A DNA stretch of 39,370 nt from an uncultured Pseudomonadota bacterium (GTDB taxonomy: Bacteria; Desulfobacterota; Desulfobulbia; Desulfobulbales; Desulfurivibrionaceae). Made by a program: the position numbers and the translations under genes. Below, one piece after another: positions 31,126 to 39,370 of this stretch (its first letter is position 1; each line of letters opens with the position of its first letter). Below the pieces are notes generated by a model. The model did not search any database. It was not told the DNA's origin and saw only the letters and a program-made list of their open reading frames with translations. The stretch covers positions 1 to 39,370 of the forward strand of contig CALMMG010000088.1 of the NCBI GenBank assembly GCA_937868185.1. Direction: 5' to 3'.

Positions 31126-33765
31126 TCACCCCAAGCTTTTGCTCACCACCTCGTACACATCACGGGACAACGAGGGGCTGGCTCCAATTCGCTCAAGCTG
31201 GGATCGCATCAGGCCACGCCTGGTCGCATCGTAACGTGCTCCCCTTCCGAGTCGTGCCGCCAGACGGGCGGCAATCTGCGGATTGAGGGAGTCAAGGGCA
31301 AGAACCTGCTCGGTCAAAAAATGATAGCCCCGGCCGGACAGTTCGTGGAAACAAAGCGGGTTACTTGCGGCAAAGGAGCCCACCAGGGCACGAACCTTAT
31401 TGGGATTCTTCAACTGAAAGGCCGGATGATGCATAAGCGCTTGCACCTCGGCCAGGGTTTCCGGTAGCGGGGCGGTGGCCTGTACCGCAAACCACTTGTC
31501 CAGGACCAGGGAATCCCCCTGCCATTGGTGATAAAAATCACCAATAACCTGCTGCCGCTCCGGCCGGGCGGAATGGACCAGGGCGACAAAGGCGGCCATC
31601 TGGTCGGTCATGTTGTCGGCCCCGCGAAACTGGGCCAGAGCGAGCTGGATAGCCGCATCGTCTTCAAGGCTGACGAGATAGGTAAGACAAAGATTGCGAA
31701 ACGCTCTCTGCCCTGCCAGCTCAGGCGCATAGCGGTATGGGCCGCTGACCCGGTTGGCCTGATACCCTTGCTCCCACAGGGGTCGCAGGGAATGGGCCAG
31801 GGCCTGCCGGGCAAAGGTGCGGGCAGCATGAATCGCCTCGACATCCACCACCTCCATCTGCTCGGCCAGGTACTCCTCCGAGGGCAGGGTGAGCAGCAGG
31901 GCGAGGAAGGCTTTGTCGCCTCCGGTTTCTTCGCCAAGCAAGCGACCGCAAGCCGCGACAAACCTTTGGTCAAACTGCAGAGGACGGCTATGCCTGAAAT
32001 CCTCCACCAGCCCCAAAAGCAAGCGGCTGGCCAGACACTGCCCCGCCTCCCATCGGTTGAAGGGATCCTGGTCATGGCGGAAAAGAAAGAGCAGCTCTTC
32101 CTCGTCACAGGCATAATCAACCTTCAGCGGCGCGGAGAAATTACGCAGGATCGAGAGACGCGGTTGTTCCTTCACCGCGCTGAAGCGGATGGTTTCCTCG
32201 GACCCGCGCAGCTCAAAGAGGCCGCGTTCCGCTTCCCTCTGCCGCTCCGCACAGGTCAGCACCATCTCGTTGCCCTGGCCATCGAGCAAACCAAGGGACA
32301 CCGGGATATGAAGCGGTTCCTTTTCCAACTGCCCAGGAGTCGGTGGCGTGCTTTGCCCCAGGCTCAGGGTATAGGTCTGAGTCTGGCCGTCATACACCCC
32401 CCGCACCATAAGACGAGGGGTGCCAGCTTGGGTGTACCACCGCTTGAACTGGGTCAGATCACGGCCGGAGACCTCAGCCATGGCCTGGACAAAATCATCG
32501 GTGGTGGCAGCCTGGCCGTCATAGCGCGTAAGATACAAGGCCAGCCCCTGGCGGAACAACTCCCCACCCAACAGGATGTGCAGCATCCGGATGATCTCGG
32601 CCCCTTTCTCATAGATGGTGACGGTGTAGAAGTTGTTGATCTCCATGAAGGAATCGGGCCGCACCGGATGGGCCATGGGGCCGTTGTCCTCGGGAAACTG
32701 CACGTTGCGCAGGAGCCGGACATCGTGGATACGCTTGACTGCGGCCGACACCTGATCTCCGGTGAACTGCTGGTCGCGGAATACGGTGAGACCTTCCTTG
32801 AGGCTCAACTGAAACCAGTCCCTACAGGTGACCCGGTTACCGGTCCAGTTATGGAAATACTCGTGGGCAATGACCGCCTCGATCCCCTCGTAATCAGCAT
32901 CCGTGGCAGTATCGGGCCGGGCCAGCACATACTTGGAGTTGAAGACATTGAGCCCCTTGTTCTCCATGGCGCCCATGTTGAAATCGTCCACCGCCACAAT
33001 CATGTACTGGTCGAGATCGTATTCCAGGCCAAAGGTCTCCTCATCCCAACGCATGGCCTTGATGAGCGAAGCCATGGCATGCGCGCATTTGTCCCGGTTA
33101 TGGGCCTGCACATAGATCTCCAGAGCAACCGGACGACCGGAACGGGTGATAAAGGTATCCGCGATCTTGACCAGATTGCCGGCAACCATGGCAAAGAGAT
33201 AGGAGGGTTTGGGAAAGGGGTCCTGCCAACGGGCGTAATGGCGACCTTCGGGTAGCGGGCCAGCCTCGATCAGGTTGCCGTTGGCCAGGAGTACCGGATA
33301 GCGCTCTTGCTCTGCGCTGATGGTGACCTCGTAGCGGGCCAGCACATCGGGCCGGTCGAGAAAATAGGTGATCTTGCGGAACCCCTCGGCCTCGCACTGG
33401 GTGCAGAAATTGGAGCTGGAACGGTATAACCCATCGAGAGAGGTATTGCTTTGGGGATAGAGTTCGGTTTCGATCACAAGCACGAACCGCTCCGGCACCG
33501 TCGGGATGGTGAGGGTTTCCTCGTCGAGCCGATACTGGTCCGGGGTGAGGGCAACAGAGTCCAGGGTGATACCCTTGAGCACCAGCATCCTCCCGTGGAG
33601 GACAAGAGGGGCCGCAACCGCGTCCTGGTCATTCCGGCGGCAAAGCAGGCGGGAGCAGACCCGGGCCCGCTCCTCGAAGAGATCCACCGCAAGCGCCACC
33701 TCTTCAATCACATAAGCCGGCGGGCGGTAATCCTTGAGCAGGATGGTTTTGGGCTGGGCGTCCAT
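31126..33765 (-). CDS. pepN: Aminopeptidase N (M1 family)
   Basis: PepN removes N-terminal residues from peptides in the cytoplasm. The 879-residue protein is of normal length for the gammaproteobacterial-type PepN. The N-terminal beta domain begins at once (no signal peptide). The exopeptidase motif GAMEN is at 265-269. The zinc motif HEYFHNWTGN starts at 301, with the third ligand Glu324 in LSLKEGLTV. A helical C-terminal domain follows (about 550-879). The stop of the MltD-like gene lies 14 bases upstream of its ATG, implying one transcript. A clear ribosome binding site is lacking, perhaps because of translational coupling. It is the second M1-type protein in this window. Confidence 0.97.
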   Translation of the reverse strand: MDAQPKTILLKDYRPPAYVIEEVALAVDLFEERARVCSRLLCRRNDQDAVAAPLVLHGRMLVLKGITLDSVALTPDQYRLDEETLTIPTVPERFVLVIETELYPQSNTSLDGLYRSSSNFCTQCEAEGFRKITYFLDRPDVLARYEVTISAEQERYPVLLANGNLIEAGPLPEGRHYARWQDPFPKPSYLFAMVAGNLVKIADTFITRSGRPVALEIYVQAHNRDKCAHAMASLIKAMRWDEETFGLEYDLDQYMIVAVDDFNMGAMENKGLNVFNSKYVLARPDTATDADYEGIEAVIAHEYFHNWTGNRVTCRDWFQLSLKEGLTVFRDQQFTGDQVSAAVKRIHDVRLLRNVQFPEDNGPMAHPVRPDSFMEINNFYTVTIYEKGAEIIRMLHILLGGELFRQGLALYLTRYDGQAATTDDFVQAMAEVSGRDLTQFKRWYTQAGTPRLMVRGVYDGQTQTYTLSLGQSTPPTPGQLEKEPLHIPVSLGLLDGQGNEMVLTCAERQREAERGLFELRGSEETIRFSAVKEQPRLSILRNFSAPLKVDYACDEEELLFLFRHDQDPFNRWEAGQCLASRLLLGLVEDFRHSRPLQFDQRFVAACGRLLGEETGGDKAFLALLLTLPSEEYLAEQMEVVDVEAIHAARTFARQALAHSLRPLWEQGYQANRVSGPYRYAPELAGQRAFRNLCLTYLVSLEDDAAIQLALAQFRGADNMTDQMAAFVALVHSARPERQQVIGDFYHQWQGDSLVLDKWFAVQATAPLPETLAEVQALMHHPAFQLKNPNKVRALVGSFAASNPLCFHELSGRGYHFLTEQVLALDSLNPQIAARLAARLGRGARYDATRRGLMRSQLERIGASPSLSRDVYEVVSKSLG

Positions 33766-33779
33766 GGGATCAGTCCGAG

Positions 33780-35831
33780 CTATCCGCGGATCGATTCAAC
33801 ACGGGGCACCACCAGGTGCAGACCCGGTTTCAGCTGGGTGAAGTCCACGGAGGGATTGTATTTTTTGATCAGCCAAAAAGGCAGTTCGAATTCGCTCTGA
33901 CACAAGGACCAGATCGTATCGCCCGGCTTCACTCGGTAGGTGCGGGTGCCTTCCACCAGCCGGTAGGCGGCGAAGAAATCCTCCACCATCTCCTTGTGGA
34001 ACTCATAACGCTGGGCTTCAAACCGCTCCTTGCTCCCCTTGGCAAGGGGAATTTTGACCTGTTGGTTCACCGCCAAGGCTTGTTCGTAGCGCAAGTTGTT
34101 GAAGTGGCGCAGATCCCAGGCTCGAACACCGAGCCAACGGGCGTAATGGCCCAGAGTTTCCTCGGCTTCCACCCGAACGACGCCATAGGTCTTGCCCTGC
34201 TTTTTGACCACCTCCACCCCGAGATTGCCCAAAACCTTGGCCGGAGTCAGGGACGGGCACTGGGCGCCCTTGATTTTGGCCGAATCCGGCGCTTTCGTCG
34301 TAACAGCTTCAGGCAACGAGACTGTCTTCACCGGCTGCGCCGGAGAGGATGAACCAGACGCACCCACCAATTTCACCAGGGACACCACCTCGCCCCCGGC
34401 CGGCGGGGTCGGCTTTTCCGCGGAGACCACCGGAATCAGACCGGCTGGGCGCTGGGGCTCCGCTTTTTTCCCAACCATGGCGCTCAATGCCCCCCGTTCA
34501 CCCGGCCCTGGGATGCGCAGGTTTTGACCAGGGCAGATCACCGCCTGCTCATCCAGGCCATTGCCCCGCAGGAGATTCGCCACCGTAATCCCATGCGTCA
34601 GGGCGATGGAATAGGCGGTATCTCCCTGACGTACCTGATACATGGTGGTTTGCGCCTGATCCTCCTTAAGAATCTCCGGCGGGATATTATCCGCTAGACG
34701 GACAATCTTGCCCTGTTGCGGCACCCGGACCTCGTAGCCCTTGGGAATCAGTTTCTGGCCAAGGTACACCGGTTCGCGCAGGCCAAGATTCAAGGCCTTG
34801 AAGGTTTCCAGATCAACCTTGAGATGCTTGACCAGATCGCCGACCAAGGCATAGTTGGGCAGAACCACGGCCTTGCTGTTGATCGGCGGCTCAATGGGGA
34901 GCGGGCCAAAATAGGTCTTGTAGTTTTTGGCAACCTCCCGGGCAGCAAGAAACTCCGAATAGAAATTGCGCGAGGCAAACTTGAACAACTCGCTTTCATG
35001 CTCCTGGAAGATTCGTTCATAATCCCCCTTGGACGCCTTGGCCCGCATCATGCCATTGAGCCCATGATTATAGGCCGTCACCGCCAGGGGCCAGGTGCCG
35101 AGCAATTCATAATTATGCCGCAGCATTTTTGCCGCCGCATGCGTAGCCTTGATCGGATCGCGCCGCTCGTCAATGGCATAGTCCACGTCCAAATTGAACT
35201 GCTTGCCCGAGGATTCGGTAAACTGCCAGATACCAGCGGCGCCGAATTTACTGTATGCCTTGTAGTTGAAGGATGATTCCACATGGGGGAGATAGGCGAG
35301 ATCCTCAGGCACGCCGTAGCTCGCCATGATCTGCTTGATCTCTTCCAAATAGGAACCAGAGCGGATCAAGCCCGCGCGGAAATTATCCTTCTGCCCGGCC
35401 TGGAAACGGATATTGTCCTGGGCCAGACGAAAATCCTCCGGTGTGGCCCTGGCACCGAAAAGTCCGGCCACCCGCTTTTCCTCCTTGTTCTGGGGGGGAA
35501 TGCCTGCGGCCAGAGCTTTAAGGATTTCCAGATATCTTTCCTTGGCCCTTTCTATCTTCTGTCGGTCCCGTTCCTTGGCGCCTGGCTCCCAAACGCCCTC
35601 GACATCCAGCACCTCATAGATAACATTCAAGTTCCGCTTGTCGTGGAGCACCCCCTGGGTGGAAGGATACTTGCCATAGATATCACACCAGAAAGCCACA
35701 TTGGGTGTGACGCAGTCGTAGAGGGGAAAGGGGTCTTGCGCAGCCCGGGCCGAGGAAACACTTGTAGCGGTCAAACAAAAAAACAGCGTTGTCGCAACGA
35801 ACAAACGAAGATGTACCATAACAGCTCTCAT
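33780..35831 (-). CDS. mltD: Lytic transglycosylase MltD-like with LysM repeats
   Basis: This protein cleaves peptidoglycan glycan chains in the periplasm. The 683-residue product has a signal peptide (about residues 1-30, ending ARA). An SLT domain (about 155-290) follows, with catalytic Glu185 in LPHVESSFN, then FGAAGIWQF and AVTAYNHG. The C-terminal half carries clear LysM repeats: MYQVRQGDTAYSIALTHG (about 440), a degenerate one with VRVEAEETLGHYARWLGV (about 570), and YRVKPGDTIWSLCQ (about 640). I place the start at the ATG 35831, where the signal peptide begins; a second ATG at 35819 is also possible, and the frame further upstream is not protein-like. It lies upstream of pepN, 14 bases away. 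Confidence 0.92.
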   Translation of the reverse strand: MRAVMVHLRLFVATTLFFCLTATSVSSARAAQDPFPLYDCVTPNVAFWCDIYGKYPSTQGVLHDKRNLNVIYEVLDVEGVWEPGAKERDRQKIERAKERYLEILKALAAGIPPQNKEEKRVAGLFGARATPEDFRLAQDNIRFQAGQKDNFRAGLIRSGSYLEEIKQIMASYGVPEDLAYLPHVESSFNYKAYSKFGAAGIWQFTESSGKQFNLDVDYAIDERRDPIKATHAAAKMLRHNYELLGTWPLAVTAYNHGLNGMMRAKASKGDYERIFQEHESELFKFASRNFYSEFLAAREVAKNYKTYFGPLPIEPPINSKAVVLPNYALVGDLVKHLKVDLETFKALNLGLREPVYLGQKLIPKGYEVRVPQQGKIVRLADNIPPEILKEDQAQTTMYQVRQGDTAYSIALTHGITVANLLRGNGLDEQAVICPGQNLRIPGPGERGALSAMVGKKAEPQRPAGLIPVVSAEKPTPPAGGEVVSLVKLVGASGSSSPAQPVKTVSLPEAVTTKAPDSAKIKGAQCPSLTPAKVLGNLGVEVVKKQGKTYGVVRVEAEETLGHYARWLGVRAWDLRHFNNLRYEQALAVNQQVKIPLAKGSKERFEAQRYEFHKEMVEDFFAAYRLVEGTRTYRVKPGDTIWSLCQSEFELPFWLIKKYNPSVDFTQLKPGLHLVVPRVESIRG

Positions 35832-35976
35832 GAATTTCTTTATTGTATCCGGCAGAGATAAGGAATTAAGGATTTTATTATACTCTCTCCTGCCGCGATT
35901 CGCCGCTAAAATCACCGGGCATACGCCGACGAACCGGCCGGAGGAACAAGCCCACCGCCTGAATCAATCCCACGAA

Positions 35977-37458
35977 TCAACCGACAAGAGTGCTGAACTT
36001 GTCCTCAAGATAAGCAAGGAAAGGCTTGGCGGAAAGCGGTGCGCCCGTTACCCGCACCAGCAGATCCTGGGGCAGATAGACGCTGCCATGGGCATGAATT
36101 TCCCTACCCAACCACTCCTTAACCTTTTCCAGATTGCCGGCGGCAAGGGTCTGACGAAAACCAGGGTCATCCTGCTTATAGGCCTCCCAAATCTGGGCTG
36201 CGGCCAGATTGCCAATGGTGTAGGTGGGGAAATAGCCGAAGCTGCCGTGGGCCCAATGGATATCCTGCAAGACCCCGTCGGCATCGGATTCAACCTCCAC
36301 CCCGAGATACTGGCGGTATTTCTCCCGCCAGACCCGAGGCAGCGCAGCAACCTCCAGGCTCCCCTCGATCAGACCCTTCTCAATCTCGAACCGAATCAGG
36401 ACATGGAGGTTGTAGGTCACCTCATCAGCATCCACTCGGATCAGACCCGGAGTAACTGCATTGATGCCTCTAACAAAAGCATCGAACTCTGTGTGGGCAA
36501 ACTGGCCCGGAAAAGATTGTTGCAGCTCCGGAAAAAACCGCTGCCAGAATGGTCGGCCCCGACCCACGATATTTTCCCAGAAACGGGATTGCGACTCATG
36601 GATACCAAGAGAAACCCCATCATCAAGGTGACTGTTGGCCAGCCCCTCAGCGATCCCCTGCTCGTAGAGGGCGTGGCCGCCCTCGTGCAAGGCCCCAAAG
36701 ATAAAATCCAAGCTCTTGGGGGCATAGCGATTAGTGATCCGCCGGTCGTGGTGCCCCAGGGTGGTGGTGAAGGGATGGGGGGAACGGGCCAGACAGCCCC
36801 GGGCAAAATCAAAACCCATGGCGACCAGAAGATGTTCGGCAAACTGCTCCTGACCAGACAGGGCAAATGGCTCGTTAAAAGACAAGGGAGCCAGGCGGCC
36901 GGCAAACCTTTTGACCATAGCAACCAGGGGCGCTTGCAGCTCGACAAACATGCTTTCGACCTGGGCAGTGGTGAGCCCTTCCTCGTAGAGATCCAGAAGC
37001 GCGTCATAGGGATGGGCCACGTAGCCCAGGTATTCGGCCTGTTGCCGGGACATGACCACCAGCCGCTCCAGGGAGGGTTGAAAAATGGCAAAATCGGCCT
37101 GTTCCCGGGCCGCAAGCCAGCTCATCTGGGCCTGGGAGGTAAGGCGGGAAAACTCGGCGACAAACTCCTCGGGCAGACGGGTGTTCTGGTCGTAACTCCG
37201 CCGCATGACCCGCACCAGGGCCAGATCCTCCACAGAGAGGCTCGCCTTTTGCGCCTCGGCTTCTGCCAGCAGGGCGCCAAGCTCCGGGGCAACCTCCCGC
37301 CGGTGCACCAGCCCGCTCAGGGTGGCAAACTGCCCAGCCCGCCCTTCTGCAGCCCGGCGGGGCATCCGCACCTCTTGATCCCACTGCATCAGGGCCAGGA
37401 TATGGTGCAGGTCAACCAGTTCGGCGGAATATTTTTTTAGCTGCGTGAGCGTTTCCAT
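35977..37458 (-). CDS. Carboxypeptidase, M32 family (Taq-type)
   Basis: M32 carboxypeptidases are cytoplasmic metallopeptidases that remove C-terminal residues from peptides. The 493-residue length is typical. The zinc motif HEGGH is at residues 258-262, and the third ligand lies in HESQSRFWEN (Glu288), both diagnostic. Other family segments are LMQWDQEVRMP near the N-terminus, SPHPFTTTLGHHDRRITNRY just before the zinc site and EVTYNLHVLIRFEIE. AAGGGGAG precedes the ATG at 37458. It is 33 bases from the TauE-like gene and 145 bases upstream of mltD. With PepN and the transglycosylase it forms a peptide and cell-wall turnover neighbourhood; this link is inference. Confidence 0.96.
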   Translation of the reverse strand: METLTQLKKYSAELVDLHHILALMQWDQEVRMPRRAAEGRAGQFATLSGLVHRREVAPELGALLAEAEAQKASLSVEDLALVRVMRRSYDQNTRLPEEFVAEFSRLTSQAQMSWLAAREQADFAIFQPSLERLVVMSRQQAEYLGYVAHPYDALLDLYEEGLTTAQVESMFVELQAPLVAMVKRFAGRLAPLSFNEPFALSGQEQFAEHLLVAMGFDFARGCLARSPHPFTTTLGHHDRRITNRYAPKSLDFIFGALHEGGHALYEQGIAEGLANSHLDDGVSLGIHESQSRFWENIVGRGRPFWQRFFPELQQSFPGQFAHTEFDAFVRGINAVTPGLIRVDADEVTYNLHVLIRFEIEKGLIEGSLEVAALPRVWREKYRQYLGVEVESDADGVLQDIHWAHGSFGYFPTYTIGNLAAAQIWEAYKQDDPGFRQTLAAGNLEKVKEWLGREIHAHGSVYLPQDLLVRVTGAPLSAKPFLAYLEDKFSTLVG

Positions 37459-37491
37459 TGCATCTCCCCTTGGTTCATGCCGGAATCCCGG

Positions 37492-38238
37492 TCAGATCGT
37501 AAACGCCTTCACCAGCAGAGCAATACCGCTGCCCAACAAAATAATACTTACCAGACGCACAAAGACTGCATGGCTGATCCGCAGATGCACCCGCCCGCCA
37601 AGCCAAAGGGCGAAGGCACCAAGAGGAACAATCCCCGCGCCGAGTGCCAGGATGCGCAGGGTATAAAAGCCGCTTAGGGAGAACCCCACGATCCGGCAGA
37701 GACCATCGATCACGAAAACCGTGGCGATGGTGGTGCGGAATTCCGTTTTGTCCAGCTTCCGCAGGGTCAGGTAGATCACATAAAACGGCCCCCCAGTGCC
37801 GAAAAGAGCGCCCACCATGCCCCCCAACAAACCGGCAGGCCCGGCCAGCCAACGTCCGCCATGCAAGGGCGGAAATGGCAGCAGAGCATAGACCGCATAG
37901 AGCAAGATAAAGATGGAAAGGGCAAGGAGCAGGCTGCCCGGCGCCAGAACCGTATGCAGATAAAGGCCTGAGGAAACGCCCAACACGGTAAAGGGCAAAA
38001 GCGGCAGCAGATCGGGCCAGCGGATGAGCCGCCGGTTGGGCAGACCCTGGCTGACCGAGGCCAGCCAATCCAGCAACCCGACCAGGGGTACCACCTGGGA
38101 CACAGGAAAAAAAAGTGCCAGCAGGGGCACAGAAATCAGCGCCGAACCAAACCCGGCGATGCCGCGGATGAAATAAGCAAAAAACAGCACGCCAGCGGCA
38201 AAAAGAATCTCGGGTTGCACCATCGGATTCGTCATCAT
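37492..38238 (-). CDS. TauE/SafE-family membrane permease (probable anion exporter)
   Basis: TauE/SafE proteins move sulfite, sulfoacetate and similar anions across the inner membrane. The 248-residue product is almost entirely hydrophobic, with about seven or eight membrane segments. It has the family's duplicated glycine-rich re-entrant motifs: IRGIAGFGSALISVPLLALF near the N-terminus and GLLGGMVGALFGTGGPFYVIYL in the middle. I placed the start at the ATG at 38238; an adjacent second ATG makes the exact start uncertain. It lies 50 bases after the low-molecular-weight sulfite reductase gene on the same strand, which makes sulfite a plausible substrate, but the family is broad. Confidence 0.88.
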   Translation of the reverse strand: MMTNPMVQPEILFAAGVLFFAYFIRGIAGFGSALISVPLLALFFPVSQVVPLVGLLDWLASVSQGLPNRRLIRWPDLLPLLPFTVLGVSSGLYLHTVLAPGSLLLALSIFILLYAVYALLPFPPLHGGRWLAGPAGLLGGMVGALFGTGGPFYVIYLTLRKLDKTEFRTTIATVFVIDGLCRIVGFSLSGFYTLRILALGAGIVPLGAFALWLGGRVHLRISHAVFVRLVSIILLGSGIALLVKAFTI

Positions 38239-38288
38239 GCCTGGTCAACACCCCTTTTATGACCGCCTAAAAAATTCCGAAGCGAAAC

Positions 38289-38912
38289 CTACACCGCCTC
38301 TTTGTACGGAAAATCCGGATGATCCAGCAGCTTCACCATGCGCTGCTTGGTCTCGGTATGGGCATCGTGAAACTCCACCAGCTCCGCCACCACAGCCACC
38401 ACCCCCTGCTCGTCGAGATCCCTCAGAATCCTGCGACCAACCTTGGGGCTAGGACCGCCTTTCCCGCCTACATACAAGTCAAAGCCCTTACGGGTGGCCA
38501 TAATGCCAATGTCCGTGGTCAGCACCCCAGAACAACCGAGGGTGCAGCCAGAGATGGCAATCTTGAACTTCTGCTTGGTTTTCTCCCGGCCCTTAAACTT
38601 CGCCAGGATCAATGCGGAGATCCGCTCCGGGTCGCCAATGCCCATGGAGCAGTCGCGCACCCCGATGCAGACCCGGGGGATCGGAAACTTGCCTGGCCCC
38701 TTAAACTGGGCACCCAGCGCGGCCAATTCCTCACGGATCACGGGCAAATCCTCCTCCCGGATGCCCATGAGCCGCAAATTCTGGGCCGTGCTCAGGTAGA
38801 GTTCCAGCTGGTATTTTTTGGCCAGCTCATTGGCCTTATCCATAATTGCCAAAGGCAAACGGCCCGCTGGCAGCAGGATAGTCAGACGGGTTGTCGCGAT
38901 AGTATTTGTCAT
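38289..38912 (-). CDS. Low-molecular-weight siroheme sulfite/nitrite reductase-like protein
   Basis: This 207-residue protein contains one copy of the ferredoxin-like and siroheme/[4Fe-4S] modules of the sulfite/nitrite reductase family. The four cluster cysteines are Cys82 and Cys88 (VCIGVRDCSMG, CX5C) and Cys123 and Cys127 (SGCTLGCSG, CX3C), the canonical arrangement. The N-terminal ferredoxin-like half includes YLSTAQNLRLMGIREED. Its size matches the assimilatory-type low-spin sulfite reductase described from Desulfovibrio, so I favour sulfite reduction, although nitrite or an oxygen-defence role cannot be excluded. A GAGGTAAG lies before the ATG at 38912. The TauE-like gene follows on the same strand. 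Confidence 0.87.
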   Translation of the reverse strand: MTNTIATTRLTILLPAGRLPLAIMDKANELAKKYQLELYLSTAQNLRLMGIREEDLPVIREELAALGAQFKGPGKFPIPRVCIGVRDCSMGIGDPERISALILAKFKGREKTKQKFKIAISGCTLGCSGVLTTDIGIMATRKGFDLYVGGKGGPSPKVGRRILRDLDEQGVVAVVAELVEFHDAHTETKQRMVKLLDHPDFPYKEAV

Positions 38913-38995
38913 CTCTTACCTCAATATTATATAAGAAAATCAGCGTCCAGCGCTGAAAAGGAACAAGCATGTTTTCGCTGTTTCATAAAACATTT

Positions 38996-39024
38996 TTGCC
39001 CGAATGCAAGACTTCTCTTATATT
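38996..39024 (+). promoter_or_regulatory. Candidate promoter for the partial gene at 39111
   Basis: TTGCCC (38996-39001) and TATATT (39019-39024) are 17 bases apart in an AT-rich divergent region. Transcription would start near 39031, about 80 bases before the ATG. Confidence 0.4.
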
Positions 39025-39110
39025 TACCCTTTCCCTTTATGTAATTTTCCGTTATTTAACTAAAATTCATCCAAAAATAATATTCGACACAAGCGCGGGA
39101 GAAAAGAGAA

Positions 39111-39370
39111 ATGGGCAGCCACAGCAGACCTCACAACGACACGGCAGGTGGAGCAATCGACCGCAAACGCGAGCGGGAACGGCGCTACATGATGCAGCTG
39201 CTCTACAAAAACGCCGATGAGCTGGCAACCAAGATGGTACAGCGGTTGCTGGACAAAAAGATTCTCGAGATCACCGACGAAACTGCGATCCGCAAGGTCT
39301 TCAACGAGCTGTTTGAAAAGCTCTCCAACATGGAAGAGTTTGACATGCTGTACAAGATCGCCCCGCTACG
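39111..39370 (+). CDS. Hypothetical protein, N-terminal 86 residues (cut by window end)
   Basis: An open frame starts at the ATG 39111, with AAAGAGAA just upstream, and remains open to the last base. The translation begins MGSHSRPHNDTAGGAIDRKR. It then has a charged, helical-looking stretch: RERERRYMMQLLYKNADELATKMV and so on (residues 20-43), QRLLDKKILEITDETAIRKVF and ELFEKLSNMEEFDMLYKIAPL. No signal peptide, membrane segment or known motif is visible, and I do not recognise the family. The gene is divergent from the sulfite reductase-like gene with about 198 bases between. The remainder lies outside the window. Confidence 0.7.
   Translation, partial: MGSHSRPHNDTAGGAIDRKRERERRYMMQLLYKNADELATKMVQRLLDKKILEITDETAIRKVFNELFEKLSNMEEFDMLYKIAPL

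Noticed and set aside
31525-33255. 576-codon plus-strand open frame opposite pepN
   Set aside because: High GC codon use creates long open frames on the other strand; pepN on the minus strand has every family motif in order.
35830-37440. 536-codon plus-strand open frame opposite the M32 carboxypeptidase
   Set aside because: Antisense shadow of a gene with a clear HEGGH zinc site; no protein features of its own.
38926-38931. TATAAT on the minus strand as promoter of the sulfite reductase-like gene
   Set aside because: The start would fall inside the ribosome binding site, and no -35 box is found 17 bases upstream.

Overview
The window is a dense, GC-rich bacterial chromosome segment of about 38 protein genes. 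I see no rRNA or tRNA genes, CRISPR array, prophage or transposase. The gene families point to a Gram-negative, anaerobic, motile deltaproteobacterium (Desulfobacterota). They include a low-molecular-weight siroheme sulfite reductase, a single-cluster ferredoxin, bacteriohemerythrin, a cdaA-cdaR-glmM block, a sigma-54 response regulator, chemotaxis proteins and a lysine-type EF-P with EpmA. A Desulfobulbales-like sulfate reducer or sulfur disproportionator is my best guess; this is inference, because no rRNA is present.

Layout. 1-2739 (minus): trpE-trpG-trpD (trpD cut by the window edge), with an intrinsic terminator in the trpE leader. 2953-3225 (minus): rpsT with a TTG start and a good sigma-70 promoter. 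3613-7564 (plus): cdaA-cdaR-glmM-tlyA, linking c-di-AMP synthesis to peptidoglycan precursor supply. 7540-9312 (minus): a GAF/HD-GYP protein whose 3' end overlaps tlyA. 9483-14903 (plus): a DUF3047-like secreted protein, an SH3b protein, a sigma-54 activator, a REC-histidine kinase, a very short CheW-like protein and a CheY-like receiver. 15086-16768 (plus): a prephenate dehydratase-ACT-prephenate dehydrogenase fusion for Phe and Tyr synthesis. 16900-19534 (plus): a chemoreceptor, bacteriohemerythrin and ferredoxin. 19664-20573 (minus): two Hsp20 genes in tandem. 20903-25878 (plus): adk, trmFO and a 1022-residue M1-peptidase/ChaN/PDZ fusion, followed by a hairpin-rich intergenic element. 26234-29101 (plus): a divergent family-4 uracil-DNA glycosylase and a diguanylate cyclase. 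29107-38912 (minus): LMW sulfite reductase, TauE-like permease, M32 carboxypeptidase, MltD-like transglycosylase, PepN, MoaE-like protein, EF-P and EpmA. 39111-39370 (plus): the start of an unrecognised gene.

How the genes work together. Two second-messenger systems lie close together: c-di-AMP (CdaA/CdaR) and c-di-GMP (an HD-GYP protein and a GGDEF protein with an I-site). The aromatic pathway appears at two places (trpEGD and the PheA-TyrA fusion). EpmA and EF-P form a modification pair. Most of the window is housekeeping. The points most worth following up are the M1-ChaN-PDZ fusion, the trpE leader terminator, the insertion in the HD-GYP domain, the UDG with an altered motif, the minimal CheW and the intergenic repeat at 25951-26091. 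I found no clear evidence of a wholly new multi-gene system.
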